Origin: Amorphophallus konjac
Taxonomy: Eukaryota > Streptophyta > Magnoliopsida > Alismatales > Araceae
Direction of reading: 5' to 3'
Length of the DNA: 64,000 bases
Assembly: GCA_022559845.1 (NCBI GenBank)
Contig: CM040120.1
Location: 308,734,740 to 308,798,739 of the forward strand
In this document: positions 1 to 12,835 of the stretch, piece after piece
Layout of the letters: the number at the start of each line of letters is the position of its first letter
Numbering within the stretch: the stretch's first letter is position 1
Notes under the pieces: generated by a model
What the model saw: the letters and a program-made list of their open reading frames with translations, nothing else
The model's database searches: none
What the model was told of the DNA's origin: nothing
Position numbers and translations under genes: made by a program

Positions 1-150
1 AAATTACAATAATAGACTCAAGAAATAGGAAAAGACACGACTAGACAGTAGCTTCAACGATCGGACGGCTCTACACTCTTCACTCGTGTCCATCCCCATC
101 CGAATGATCTTCGTCATCGGAATTACCTGAAAAATAGGGAAAAACTAGGG

Positions 151-164
151 TGAGCGAACGCTCA
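151..164. promoter_or_regulatory. Small conserved palindrome in the Tekay LTR
   Basis: TGAGCG-AA-CGCTCA, a 6-bp stem with a 2-bp centre. A similar palindrome is common at this place in plant Tekay LTRs. Role unknown. Confidence 0.5.
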
Positions 165-760
165 GTAGGGTTTATATCTCAAGTACAAGCTTGCTTTAAG
201 TAAATTATATATTACATGAATGCAAGTATAGCTATGCATGAACACAAGATAATGTCAAGAGTGAAATAACGAGAATAATCAAGGACGAACTAGTAATTTT
301 CAAGAGGAATCATGTAATGTACCAAGAAATATCAAGTAAGTAATTATCAAGTCATGTCATGAGAATTGGCTATTTAATTTCAAGCAAGTAAATATCCATT
401 CCGGGCCATGCAAGTCACGTCATGTCATGTCAAGTCAAGTACGAGAACGTGGAATGTCAAATCTAGCAAGTCATGCACTCTGGTGCAATGCCACACCGTG
501 ATCAATATAGCTCCCATTGGCACAAGTATTTTTTGGTGCTCCTCTCATGCCCAGATCGGGCCCCATTAACGCCAGCATTGAGTCATGTAAATATTTTAGA
601 CATCCACTATAGTTTTATAGCTAATAGAGTTCCAAAGGAATAAGCCATTGTAGGAATATAAGGTAGATTCATGGAATAATGAGTTCAAGGACAGAACTTT
701 GGGCAAGCATGACATAGCGACAAATCACGTATGAAAACCAAGACATATATGAAACTAGGA

Positions 761-1937
761 AATTGGCGTCCACTCAGACAGCCACCAATTATAGAAATGG
801 CGCCCATCACATGGTCGCACATTCTGTGAACAATAACAGGCAGGAAGAAAATAGCCTCCACTTAAACGGTCGCTCATTTCAATTGGCGTCCACTGTCTGG
901 TCGCAAATTCTAGACAGAGACATACTCTCATAGAACACTATAAACAATGCTCTATGATGGCTAGGGCGTCACGTTTCTTCAGAGTGATATGACAAATAGA
1001 GGTTCCATGGTTTTTAGGGTACAACCAGTTCGGCTGCCTTGAGGGAATCCAAGGCTAGCGTAGACTTACGGAGGTCTCAATGACGAAAGCACCAGTCCGA
1101 AGGAAGGAATATCCCGCGGAGGGTCCAATCATCACCAAGAGTTGAGGTGCAAGCGGTAGAAAATAAAACAGGGACCAAGTCTCAGACGTGAGACAGTGGT
1201 GCCAAAGATCCAGCGGTCAAGGATCGAAAACTCGCGAAGAAAACACTCACAAAAAACTGCGTCCATACAGTGGCCGCCCATTGAAATTGGCGCCCACTGA
1301 CTAGACGTCCATTCACGATTTTCCAGCAATTATATTTAGTTTTCCAGTAATTTGCATCCTTAAACAAGGCGCCTATTGTTTTATTTTTTCTTCACTTATA
1401 TACGTTTTCAGGAAATACAGGAAATGGCACCTCATTAAAAGGGTGCAGGTTCTTTAATGTGCGACATAGTCATGGTCGCCAATTCTTTAATTATTTCTTT
1501 TTAGTATGAATTAGCGCATGTTTACATGGGTGCAGGTTTTGTGAATAGCGACTGTAGTTTGATCGTAAATTCTTTAAGCCTGTGCATGGAGATGCATCGG
1601 CCATCTATGTTTGCTGAAATAAGGCACTATTCATTTTCCTAATTTTTCTTGAACAGTAACCTATTGATGTGTACGGGAAATTTCTTGAAACTAAAGACAT
1701 GGTCATGTAGAGAAAAATATGAGGAATCTAGAAACATGCTCATGCAAGAATATTAACGTCAGCTTTCATAGATATTAAAATTTTAACATGGGTTAATTAT
1801 TAATTCGGTTTACAGGATATAGCATTAGTGAGTTGGTCGCTCATTAATTGGCGGCCAGAAGACCGTCGCTAATTCATAAATTAGCGCCCTTCTACATGGT
1901 CGTTCATTAATAAGCGGCCACTGCTCTGGTCGGTATT
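761..1937. repeat. Array of about 29-bp dyad units in the Tekay LTR
   Basis: At least ten diverged copies of an imperfect inverted repeat occur: half-site AATTNGCGNCCA, a 5-bp spacer, then the inverted half-site. Clear units are 761-790, 796-823, 852-878, 881-909, 1258-1282, 1285-1313, 1846-1874, 1879-1908 and 1909-1937; weaker ones lie at 1423-1484 and 1510-1577. They come in pairs or triplets with centres 29-34 bp apart. Spacer bases vary while half-sites stay recognisable. Function unknown; protein binding sites or RNA hairpins are possible. Confidence 0.7.
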
Positions 1938-2224
1938 TTTCATGCAACAGAAAATAGTTCCTACGTAAAAAATCTGAAGAACAGGGATCGTGGAAACGAG
2001 ATATTAAGCAGGATATCATGGTTTATATGCATGCAACGCCTATTACTATGATCTTAGGCTTCGTTTCTTGAGAAAACCTACCTTTTGGGTGTTAACATGA
2101 AGACAAACGGAGAGGTATAAGTCCAGAGGAATAAGATGCAGTAGCAGGCTAGCGACTGCAGCAGCAACTCACGGCAATAGTAACAGCAAATAGCCGCAGT
2201 AGAGGAAGATGAGGGTACGGGAGG

Positions 2225-2229
2225 AAGAG
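2225..2229. repeat. Left target site duplication (aagag) of the complete chromovirus
   Basis: The 5 bases AAGAG directly precede the 5' LTR at 2230 and are repeated exactly at 12151-12155 after the 3' LTR. Confidence 0.9.
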
Positions 2230-4516
2230 TGGTGCAGACACCAGAGCGATCGAGAGGCATGAACCGGCGAGCCGTCGATACCGTACGCGGAGCACCACTC
2301 GGGTTACATCAGCTTCCATCTGGCTCGGAGACAATCTGGAGACTCCCCCATGAGTCTCGGTATTTATAGTATTTATTGGGAGTTTGTTTGTGTGTAATGT
2401 GTGTTTTATTCGGATTGTAATTCAGATTGTAACAGGGGTTTATTTATAATTTGGGACCACCTGGGTCCCGCAGGCCCCCCATCCCTTCTCCCATTGATCC
2501 ACCTCAGCTCTTGGGCCCATGTGGGGTCAGTCAACCTTCCAATGTGGGCTTCTAGAAGGGTTGGACCAAGGGGGGGACAAAGGGTAGCAAAATTCAAATA
2601 TGGGAACCAAGAAGTCAAGGGGGCGCCCCTAGCTTATTATAGCTTAATAGGTTTGAAATCTTTTTTTATTTGTTCCAAATCACATGGGATAAATAAATTG
2701 TGGACTCCCTCTTTTACCCCTCCCCAACCCTAGATCTAGGGATAGTTAGTGTCTTTTGTTATTTCACATAAATAGCATGTATTTTCATTTGATTGGAATT
2801 AAAGAAAGAAAATATTAGAATTTCTTCCAAAGAGCAAGGGCCGCCCCTCTCTCTCTCCCCTCTCTCCCCCTTCTGTAGCTGGGAAGGCTGTGATCCTGAG
2901 GTGTGAAGACTCCTCTATTAGTTCGTGAGATCGTCATCGCCGCCGCCGCCTTCGTGCCGCCGTCGCACCACCGCCATCGTCGCCGGAGTTCTGTCCACTC
3001 AGGACACCCCCTTGATCTCAGATTTCTTGCTCTTAGCCATGAGATCTTATGGAGCCCAAACTTTCAGGGTGAGTTCCAGGGGTCATCACCACATCCTAGA
3101 AAAATTGGTGGAGCTTCTAATTTTTATTTTCCATTTTTCCATTTTCGTTCTCCACCTCCTCTCAGATCTGCCTGCAGTCTGTCCAGATTTCCAGAAACCT
3201 AGTAGAACTTTCATGAACCCACCTTCTCTTGATCTAAATGACTTGATATTTTTAATGGGAGTTCTGTCCACCTAATCCTTTATCTACAAATGTTCGTGGA
3301 ATTTCTGGAGTCTTCTACCTATTTTTTAAAAAATCACTTTCAGATCCCAACTTAGTTCTATCTGCAACTGTCCAGATCCGACTACCTAGCAGTATAAAAT
3401 ACTTTTTCCCAACCAAGACTCCGCCAAATCCTTAACAACAATTATCCCCATTTTCCTCTTTCTCCCCTCTACAACTTTCATGAAGAGCTCATCTTCTGAT
3501 TCGAAGGTCTACATCACGGTCAATGCCAACTCTCAGGAAAGTCCATTTTTGTCCGGCCAGATCTGAAACAGAGATCAGTCCGGTTCTAAAATTCCCCATC
3601 AGAAGCACAGCCACAAAGAATTTTCTGGAGTGATAGAGGGTCGAAGGATTTTGAGTCAGCATTCCAACGGCGCTAGTTTCGTGTCGATCCGACATTGGTG
3701 CTGGTCGCAGCAGCTTCTGTCGCCAGAGCACGCAGGTCTGAAACTAAGTTTCAGATCCGTGGACAGCAACTCCGACAAGTGAAGATCGGAGCCACCCGGC
3801 CTCTGACCGGTGTTCCAGCCTGACCATCGTCCAGGGAGTGTGCCACCAGGTGTCACCATCACAGCGGGACCCACCCCGTCAGATCCGGAGGATTGAGCAG
3901 CACGTGGGCCCAACGAACCCGCAGATCGCGCCGTCCGGATAGAACCAAAACGCGGGTTTCGACACCGTCGGAGCGACATCAAGATGCTGCCCGTCAACCC
4001 AATTCCCGTTACTCCTGGGCCCCACATGTGACCTATTACCTCCCTGCGTGGAGTGGGTCGAAACATTCGTACCGCTGTATATTTATTAACCGGGAGTACG
4101 GATTTGGCCGTGGTTATCTTCCCCACGCCGGGAGCGTGGAGGTACGGTCGTAACTTCTTGGCATTCATTTGCTAGTTTAGTATATGGTCATATACCTCTG
4201 TGAGTGCGTTAGGATTCTAGCTCGTGAGTTCATGTCACCGCTGTGAGCGAGAGAGTGACCCGTCCCGTGGCTCGATCCAAGCACGGAAGTGAGTCGACCA
4301 CCCATGACTCTGTCGATTTCTCAACCGCACGGATCCACATTTCCCCTCGCTTGGGACGACGAGTGAGCTTGTGTTTTTGTTAGCGACGTATAGCCCATAG
4401 GAACTCTTAGTGTCAGGCCGAAGTGTCTCTCCTATTCATATGTTGCTGGTTGCGTCCACATTTAGAGTTCGAGGTCCGCATCACTTAGAGTCGGTCCCCG
4501 TGTCCGTCCCGCATCA
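2230..4516 (+). repeat. 5' LTR of the complete chromovirus
   Basis: Starts TGGTGCAGACACC and ends CCCGCATCA. It aligns along its length with 9873-12150. A TATA-like block (TATTTATAGTATTTATT) is at about 2361-2377, followed downstream by pyrimidine-rich leader-like sequence at 2850-2880 and GCC-rich sequence at 2935-3000. Open frames at 2903-3275 and 3656-4168 have no recognised domain and are repeated only because the LTR is repeated, so I do not call them genes. Confidence 0.9.
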
Positions 4517-4519
4517 GTT

Positions 4520-4531
4520 TGGTATCAGAGC
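4520..4531 (+). other. Primer binding site for tRNA-iMet
   Basis: TGGTATCAGAGC starts 4 bases after the last base of the 5' LTR. This is the standard plant Ty3/gypsy primer site complementary to the 3' end of initiator methionine tRNA. Confidence 0.9.
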
Positions 4532-4914
4532 GAGTCGAGTCTAGGGTAGTCGTTGCATAAGTCTTGCACGGTCTAAGTCGAGTCTAGGATCATCATTATT
4601 TTTTCAAAACAAAAAAAAGAGTGTTTTAAAATTACATTTCATCCCGATAATCTGGTATATTAAAAGGTGTTGTCTGAACATTAGGCTACGCATATCAGAA
4701 AGGCCGCACACTTGCGCGAGGAGATCTTTGGGTCGACCCTCCGCCACGTACAAGATATTGGCTAAGTCTAGGTGCATTAGCATGTGTCTCCTAGTCCGTG
4801 TGTCTTTGGATGCCCACCCGTCGAGGCACCCAATACTCGCCACCACCACCTATGGTGGATTCCTGAGCCCGTAGTTCCGATGAGCCCTCGACGGCCGAGA
4901 TGTTTTGAGCCCTT

Positions 4915-7900
4915 ATGGATCGTCTCAATACGCGTATGGACAGCCTTAGTACGCGTCTAGATGGCGTAGGAACGCGTCTAGAAGGGAGGATGAAAGCCCT
5001 AGAGGATCGGGCCGAAGCATCAGACCATTCCATTCAGGGTTTTGTAGGGAAGATTGCCGTCCTTGAGAGGGCCCCAGTGGCGGCGCAACTCGCGCCGACG
5101 AATGGCCAACAAGAGCCGGCTCAGCAACCTACCATGCCAAGGGCTCAGGGGGTAGATGTTGGGAGGCAGCAGGTGCATGAGGTGGATGACTATGCATCTG
5201 ATAATGAGCAAGGGGGTTATGGTCGTGATCGTCAAAACCAACGACGGAATCATGATGATGACGACGACCGCATTCTTAGGAGCATGTATGCGGACCCTCC
5301 CCTATTTGACGGGTCTTTGGACTCGAAGGTCTATTTAGATTGGGAGGCTGGCATGGACCGGTACTTCGAGTGGTTTGAGATGACGGACCACCGAGGGGTT
5401 CGGTACGCGAAGATGAAGTTGCATGGCCAGGCCCAAACTTATTGGATAAACGTGGAGAGCCTGTTACTGCAGCGACATCAACCCCCGATCGGTACTTGGG
5501 ATGACATGAAAATTAAGTTGAGGTAGAAATACCTTCCTGCCTCATACCGCCAGCGTCTCATAGACAAGTGGCAAAGTCTCTCCCAAGGGAACCGATCCGT
5601 GACCGAGTACACCGCCGAGTTTGATGAGTATTATTTGTGGTGTGGAGTTACGGAAGAGAGCACCATGACCATCTCGCACTTTCGAAGAGGTCTGCAGCCG
5701 AACTACCAATATGAACTTTTCTGTCGTAATGTGACCACTTTGGATTAGGCTTATCAGGTTGCTCTCGAATTGGAGCAATTCAAGGCCGAGTTTGAGCCTA
5801 CCCATCGGTTAGGCCCCTTTCCCCCTCGTAGTGTCGAGCCCGGTGGCTCTTTAGGCATGTATCTGAGGGCCCCCATGGCTTGACCTCAGAAGCCCACTCG
5901 TCCCGAGCCATTCGCTCCTAGGCCTCACCCTCCACCTCCGAGGGATATCCCTCCTCATCCCCAACCCACGGCACCCACGGCTCGTCCACCGGCACCCACA
6001 CCCGTTGCTCGTCCTTTGTTGCCTACACCTCCTATCCGTCGGGAGGATAAGGGGAAGGGACCTTTGATCGGGGATCCTAGTGGATCACGGTAGCAGTGTT
6101 ATTGCTGCAATGGGTTTGGTCACTTCGCCAACCAGTGTCCCACTCGTCAGTCTCTTGTCATTGGGGACACACAGGTCGGGGACGCCACCTCTTCGGATCT
6201 TGTGTTAGTCAGCTATGAAGCAGATCAGGCGCTAGCTGACGAATACTATGAGATTGAAGGTGATGGCCAGGATGCCCAGCATTCAGACGATACCCACTTG
6301 GGGGTCGTCAGGTGTATTCTCACCCAGCCACAGGCCAGTGATGACTGGCGTCGGACCACCATCTTGCATACATACTGTAGGCTGGGAGGGCATGTGTGTA
6401 AGGTGATTATCGATAGCGGGAGTTGCATCAATGCAATCTCTATAGGCGCAGTCTCACGTCTTGGTCTTACTCCCGTGGACCATCCTTGCCCCTATCGAGT
6501 ATCATGGGTGGATTCCACCTCCATTCCGATCAGGCTATGGTGTTTGGTCCCATTGTAGTTCCATGCCCACCGTGATGAGATATGGTGTGATGTCCTCCCC
6601 ATGGAGGTGGGCAATATCATTCTTGGTAGGCCGTGATTATTTGATCGGGATGCCACACTCCATGACCAGTCGAACACCTGTACTTTCGACCATGATGGCC
6701 GACGGATTAACCTCCACCCCACTCAGCCTAAGAGCCCCTCAGTTAGGGGTCCTACTAGCCCTAGTACTCCGGAGCCTTCCGCCCCCGGGCAAAGTACCCC
6801 ATCCCTAGCCCGGGCTATGACCGTTACCACTGGCACAAGCGAGCCCTCGACTAGGAGGTTGATGATGATTAGCTCCCGAGAAATGGACCGGGAGGCTAGT
6901 AGGGGCTGCCCTGTGTTTTCTATTACTGTCCGAGAGTTGGAGCCAAAGTCCGAGGGTGAACTCCCACCCGATGTTATTCCTATTCTGCAAGAGTTCGCTG
7001 ATATCTTTCCCGAGGGGCTTCCCGAGGGACTCCCACCTATGCGGGATATTCAGCATGCTATCGACCTAATTCTGGGCTCCTCATTGCCCAATCTTCCTCA
7101 TTATCACATGAGTCCCACGGAACATGCCGAGCTAAAACGGCAGGTCGATGAGTTGATGCAGAGAGGGTCTGTTCGAGACAACATGAGTCCGTGTGCTGTT
7201 CCCACATTACTCGCCCCGAAGAAAGATGGCACGTGGAGAATGTGCATTGATAGTCATGCCATCAACAAAATCATCGTGAAGTACTAGTTCCCTATTCCCC
7301 GCCTAGATGATATGCTAGACATGATGGCCGGTGTCACTATCTTCTCGAAGATCGATCTTAAGAGTGGCTACCACCAGGTGAGGATTAGGCCAGGTGATGA
7401 GTGGAAGACCACATTTAAGACCAAGGATGGTCTGTATGAGTGGTTGGTTATGCCCTTTGGGTTGACCAATGCCCCTAGCACATTCATGCGACTCATGACT
7501 TAGGTCCTTCGACCTTTCATTGGAGTCTTTGTGGTAGTGTATTTCGATGATATCCTTATATATAGTCGCACTAAAGGGGACCACTTGGACCATCTACGGC
7601 AGGTCTGTCTGCTTTTGAGGCGAGAGCAGTTGTTTGCGAACCCACAGAAGTGTGCCTTCATGACACCTCAGCTTACCTTCTTGGGTTTTATTGTGTCTAG
7701 TACTGGGGTCTCCGCTGATCCGAAGAAGGTCCGGGCCATTTTTGAGTGGCCGAAACCCCGTACGGTCCATGATGTCTGCAACTTTCATGGCCTCGCGACG
7801 TTCTACCGTCGTTTCATCCGCAGATTTAGCTCCGTCACTGCCCCGATCACGGACTGTATTCGGAAGGGCATATGGACGAAGGCCGCTGCTGCTGCCTTCA

Positions 7901-9872
7901 AGGACATCAAGGAGCGCATGACCCAGACACCGATCCTTCGATTGCCAGATTTCTCGAAGGTGTTTGAGGTCTCTTGTGATGCGTCAGGTGTCGGGATAGG
8001 AGGAGTGTTGAGTTAGGAGGCCCACCCGATCGCATATTTCAGTGAGAAGCTGAATGACGCGAAACTGCGATACTCCACGTATGATAAGGAATTCTACGCA
8101 GTTGTTCAGGCTCTTCAGCATTGGAGGCACTATCTTTTACATCAAGAGTTTGTCTTGTACTCCGATCATGAGGCTTTGAGGTTCCTCCATTCCCAAAAGA
8201 AGCTTAATGTGTGTCACAGCCGATGGGTTGAGTATCTCCAGCAGTACACATTTGTACTTAAACATAAGGCTAGAGTGGAGAACAAGGTGGATGATGCCTT
8301 GAGTCGGCGTGCTTGTCTGCTGACCACCATGAGTGCCGAGGTCATAGGGTTAGAGAAGATGAGAGAGGCCTATGTTGACTGTCCTGACTTCGGTCAAATT
8401 TATACAACTCTCCAGGCTGGACCCTCTAGAGACCTTGATGATTATGTGCTTCAGGAGGGTTACCTCTTTCGAGGAGGCAGACTTTGTGTTCCCCAAACTT
8501 CGGTTCGAGACTTCTTAGTCTAGGAACTACATGCGGGAGATCTAGCCGGCCACTTTGGTCAGAACAAGACTATCGAGGCTGTTGAGCATAGATTTTATTG
8601 GCCAAGCTTGAAGCGTGATGTTGCTCATAGTGTGGCTCAGTGTCGTACATGTGCTACGGCCAAAATGAAGAAGCAAAGCTCGGGCCTTTATACGCCTCTT
8701 CTCGTGCCTGATGCCCCGTGGCATGATGTTAGCATGGATTTTATCTTGGGATTGCCACGTACCTCTAGGAAGCATGATTCGATTTATGTGGTAGTTGATC
8801 GGTTCTCGAAGATGGCCCTTTTCATTCCCTGCTCGAAGACTTCGGATGCTTCGAGGGTAGCCCGCCTATTCCTTACTCATGTGGTGTGCAAGTTCGGGTT
8901 GCCTCGTACCATAGTGTCTGACCGTGATGTTAGGTTCACCAGTTATTTTTGGAAGACACTATGGCATCTGTTGGGTACTCACCTCAAGTTTTTCATTGCA
9001 TATCATCCCCAGACAGATGGTCAGACCGAGGTGGTCAATAGGAGTCTGGGTGACCTGTTGAGATGTCTTATCAGGGACCGTGTAGGGGATTGGGATCTCA
9101 TCTTACCACTAGCAGAATTTGCATATAATGATTCGGTTAACAGGTCTACCGGTATGAGTCCATTCGAGATTGTCACAGGTCGTAGGCCTAGGAAGCCAGC
9201 GGATCTTGTTCCCATGCCCATTCATGCACGAGCGTCTGAGTCTGCCGAGTCTTTTGCTAGGCATGTTAGGAGTTTGCATGACGACATCCGTCGTCACATT
9301 GAGGCCAGCAAGGCATGGTATAAGGAGTTAGCCGATACCCATCGACACCACCGTGAGTTCCAAGAGAGTGAATATGTCATGATCAGGGTAAGACCTGAAC
9401 GGTTTCCCTCTAGGACCGTAAAGAAATTGCAAGCTCGAAGAGTCGGTCCATTTAGAGTGCTGAAACGCGTTGGATCCAATGCGTATGTTGTGGACCTGCT
9501 CGAGGAATATGGTATAAGCTCAACTTTCAATGTGTCGGATCTAGTTGCATATAGGGACCCAGCGGTGATCCCTAGTGAGCCTTTCGAGCCATCTCCCTCC
9601 ATTGAGAGTGATCCCACACCTGAGTTTCCACCACCATCCATATTTCTATGACAGCGAGAGCATATAGATCATATACTGGATGAGCAGGTGACAGTTACCA
9701 AGAGTGGATCCTACCCGCGCTACCTAGTGCGTTGGAGAGGGTGACCCGCCACCGAGAATACTTGGATCACCCGTGGAGAGTTGCAACGGATAGATCTGGA
9801 CCTACTGGAGCGATACCAGAGCGATGTTGACCCTTACTCGATAGGGTCGAGTTTCTCCCACCCGGGGAGAAT
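4915..9872 (+). pseudogene. gag-pol polyprotein of the complete chromovirus, 12 in-frame stops and no frameshift
   Basis: One reading frame runs from the ATG at 4915 to the 3' LTR. Order: coiled-coil-like N-terminus, gag (to about 5800), a proline-rich linker, CCHC zinc knuckle (CYCCNGFGHFANQC, about 6097-6138), aspartic protease (IIDSGSCINA, about 6405), RT with YFDD at about 7540, RNase H (about 7960-8300), integrase with zinc-binding region and DDE core (about 8530-9100), and chromodomain (about 9665-9800). Stops are TAG at 5524, 5746, 6091, 6556, 7285, 7501, 8014 and 8521, and TGA at 5881, 6634, 9649 and 9742. Compared with family consensus most sit where Gln (CAG) or Arg (CGA) is expected, and one where Trp is expected. 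The protease has DSG rather than DTG. The element cannot make a full polyprotein. Confidence 0.93.
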
Positions 9873-12150
9873 TAGTGCGAACACCAGAGCGATCGAGAGG
9901 CACGAACCGGCAAGCCGTCGGTACCGTATGCGGACCACCACTTGGGCTACATCGGCTTCAATCTGGCTCGGAGACAGTCTGGAGACTCCCCCTTGAGTCT
10001 CGGTATTTATAGTATTTATTGGGACTTTATTTGTGTGTAATGTGTGTTTTATTCGGATTGTAACAGGGGTTTATTTTTAATTTGGGACCACCAGGGTCCC
10101 GCGAGCCCCCCATCCCTTCTCCCATTGATCCACCTCAGCTCTTGGGCCCATGTGGGGTCAATCAACCTTCCAATGTGGGCTTCTAGAAGGGTTGGACCAA
10201 GGGGGGACAAAGGGTAGCAAAACTCAAAAAATGGGAACCAAGAAGTCAAGGGGGCACCCCTAGCTTATTATAGTTTAATATGTTTGAAATATTTTTTTAT
10301 TTGTTCCAAATAACATGGGAGAAATAAATTGTGGACTCCCTCTTTTACCCCTCCCCAACCCTAGATCTAGGGATAGTTAATGTCTTTTGTTATTTCACAT
10401 AAATAGCATGTATTTTCATTTGATTGGAATTAATGAAAGAAAATATTGGAATTTCTTCCAAAGAGCAAGGGTCGCCCCTCTCTCTCTCCCCTCTCTCCCC
10501 CTTCTGCAGCTGGGAAGGCTGTGATCCTGAGGTGTGAAGCCTCCTCTATAAGTTCGTGAGATCGTCATCGCCGCCGCCGCTGCCTTCGTGCCGCCGTCGC
10601 ACCACCGCCACCGTCGCCGAAGTTCTATCCACTCAGGACAGCCCCTTGATCTTGAATTTCTTGCTCTCAGCCACGAGATCTTCCGAAGCCCAAACTTTCA
10701 GGGTGAGTTCCAGGGGTCATCCCCACGTCCTAGAAAAATTGGTGGAGCATCTGGTTTTTATTTTCCATTTTTCCATTTTCGTTCTCCACCTCCTCTCAGA
10801 TCTGCCTGTAGTCTGTCCAGATTTCCAAAAACTCAGTAGAACATTCATGAACCCACCTTATCTTGATCTAAATGACTTGATATTTTTATTGGGGGTTCTG
10901 TCCACCTAATCCTTCATCCACAAATTTTAGTGGAATTTCTAGAGTCTTCTACCTATTTTTTAAAAAATCACTTTCAGATCTCAACTCAACCTTATCTGCA
11001 ACTGTCAAGATCCGACCACCCAGCAGTATAAAATACTTTTCCCCAACCAAACCTTTTCCACATCCTTCACAAAAATTATCTCAGTTTTCCTCTCTCTCCC
11101 CTATACAACTTTCATGAAGAGCTCATCTTCTGATTCGGAGGTCTACATCGCGATCAATGCCAACTCTTAGTAAAGTCCATTTCTATCCGGCCAGATCTGA
11201 AACAGAGATCAGTCCGGTTCTAAAATTCCCCATCGGAAGCACAGTCACAACGAATTTTCTGGAGTGACAGAGGGTCAAAGGATTTTGAGTCAGCGTTCCA
11301 ACGGCGCTGGTTTCGTGCCGATCCGACATCGGTGCTGGTCCCAGCAGCTTCTGTCGCCGGAGCGCACAGGTCTGAAACTAAGTTTCAGATCCGTGGACAG
11401 CAACTCCGATAAGTGAAGATCGGAGCCACCCGGCCTCCGACCGGTGTTCCAGCCTGGCCGCCGTCTAGGGGAGCGTGCCACCAGGTGTCACTATCACAGC
11501 GGACCCACCCCGTCAGATCCGGAGGACTGAGCAGCATGTGGACCCCACGAACCCACAGATCGCACCATCCGGACAGCACCAAAACGCGGGTTTTGGCACC
11601 GTCGGAGCGACATCAAGATGTTGCCCGTCAACCCAATTCCTGTTACTCCCGGGCCCCACATGTGACCTGTTACCTCCCTGCGTGGAGTGGGTCGAAACAT
11701 TTGTACCGCTGTATATTTGTTAACCGGAAGTACGGATTTGGCCGGGGTTGTCTTCCCCACGCCGGGAGCATGGAGGTACGGTCGTAACTTCTTGGCGTTC
11801 ATTTGCTAGTTTAGTATATGGCCATATGCCGATGTGAGTGCGTTAGGATTCTAGCACGTGAGTTCATGTCACCGCTGTGAGCGAGAGAGTGACCCGTTCC
11901 GTGGCTCGATCCGAGCACGGAAGTGAGTCGACCACCCTTGACTCTGCCGATTTCTCAACCGCGCGGATCCACGTTTCCCCTCGCTGGGGACGACGAGTGA
12001 GCTTGTGTTTCTGTTAGCGACGTATAGCCCATAGGAACTCTTAGTGTCGGGCCGAAGTGTCTCTCCTATTCATATGTTGCTGGTCGCGTCCACATTTAGA
12101 GTCCGAGGTCCGCATCACTTAGAGTCGGTCCCCGTGTCCGTCCCGCATCA
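9873..12150 (+). repeat. 3' LTR of the complete chromovirus
   Basis: It aligns with 2230-4516. A purine-rich tract (GGGGAGAAT, about 9864-9872) directly precedes it and fits the polypurine tract for plus-strand priming. Differences from the 5' LTR include CTGCAG versus CTGTAG at two places (2874 versus 10506; 3172 versus 10809), one in each direction, which fits deamination at CHG sites. It ends CCCGCATCA followed by the AAGAG duplication. Confidence 0.92.
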
Positions 12151-12155
12151 AAGAG
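12151..12155. repeat. Right target site duplication (aagag) of the complete chromovirus
   Basis: Exact copy of 2225-2229; it directly follows the CA end of the 3' LTR. Confidence 0.9.
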
Positions 12156-12722
12156 GAAGCAGATGCTCTCTTCTTCACATTCGGAAAGTAGGGGAGGAAG
12201 ACGTCCGTCGCAGGTAACAGGAAGGAGAGGAAGAAGATTTTCTTCTTGCATGGCAGCAGGACGACGATCAGCAGCAACAACAATAGCTTCTGTCGATCGA
12301 TCATGGGTTTTATTTATAGAACTTAGACTCCAGCTTCCTAATGGGATTTAAACTCCCACGTAAGAATCCTAATAGGTTCAAACATTCCCGTGGTAGTCCC
12401 TCTATTGCTATATTCACAGCCATTTTCCTGGTTAGACTCAAAGCCCTAGCTTACCCATGCATCATTCGAACGTGATGAAGCTTCGTGTAACCCAGAAAAC
12501 CCTATATATGTAGATATTTATATACATATCCTTAAACCCTACCGTAAGGCCCATTTGGTTAAGCCCACTCATCTGATTGTGTGTGTTTGGGCCATGTGGC
12601 TTTGGTGGGTTAAGGCTCATCTTTATGTATGTGGGTTCGGACCTTACTTTAATTATTTGGAAATTTTAATTGTGGTGGATTTCATTCCTATAATATTTTA
12701 TTTTATTTAACAGGGTGCTACA
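12151..12722 (-). repeat. Promoter-proximal part of the Tekay 3' LTR
   Basis: On the minus strand the LTR starts TGTAGCACCCTG at 12722, just after a purine-rich tract (about 12723-12733). A TATA box (TTCTATAAATAAAAC on the minus strand) lies at about 12308-12322. The LTR continues past the chromovirus insertion at 2224 and downward. The first copy of the AAGAG duplication belongs to both ends of the insertion. Confidence 0.8.
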
Positions 12723-12835
12723 CCCTTAAAAGAATTTGGTCCCCAAATTCAATTTCATATAGACATGGAGGGTGCAGAGTACTTACAATTTTGAAATAAA
12801 TCGGGAAATCTTCTTCGCATAGATTCTTCTGTCTC

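Larger units (their letters stand above)
1..2224 (-). repeat. 3' LTR of the Tekay element, part distal to the promoter
   Basis: Read on the minus strand this continues the LTR that starts at 12722 and is interrupted by the chromovirus at 2225-12155. Near the left edge it has the motif common in Tekay LTR tails: a small palindrome TGAGCG-AA-CGCTCA at 151-164 followed (minus strand) by a pyrimidine tract and a TTTCAGGTAATTCC-type block. The LTR is therefore at least 2.8 kb. No coding region is supported here; the short open frames overlap the dyad words at 761-1937 and look like chance. The LTR end lies outside the window. Confidence 0.7.
2230..12150 (+). mobile_element. Complete Ty3/gypsy chromovirus with two LTRs (9,921 bp)
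   Basis: The element has a 2,287-bp 5' LTR, an internal region of 5,356 bp with a single-frame gag-pol, and a 2,278-bp 3' LTR, flanked by the perfect 5-bp duplication AAGAG. The LTRs differ by scattered substitutions and small indels, so insertion is not recent. A chromodomain follows integrase, and the RT motif region resembles the Reina/Galadriel branch of chromoviruses; I lean to Galadriel-like from the chromodomain ending but this is not certain. The first base pair of the 3' LTR is TA instead of TG, a G to A change. It sits in the 3' LTR of the Tekay element. Confidence 0.95.

Noticed and set aside
2903..3275. Open frames in the chromovirus LTR, repeated at 10556-10909
   Set aside because: Conserved only because the LTRs are copies; no domain and no conservation of one frame over others.
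4520..4531. tRNA gene fragment
   Set aside because: Only 12 bases matching the tRNA 3' end, placed next to an LTR: a primer site, not a gene.
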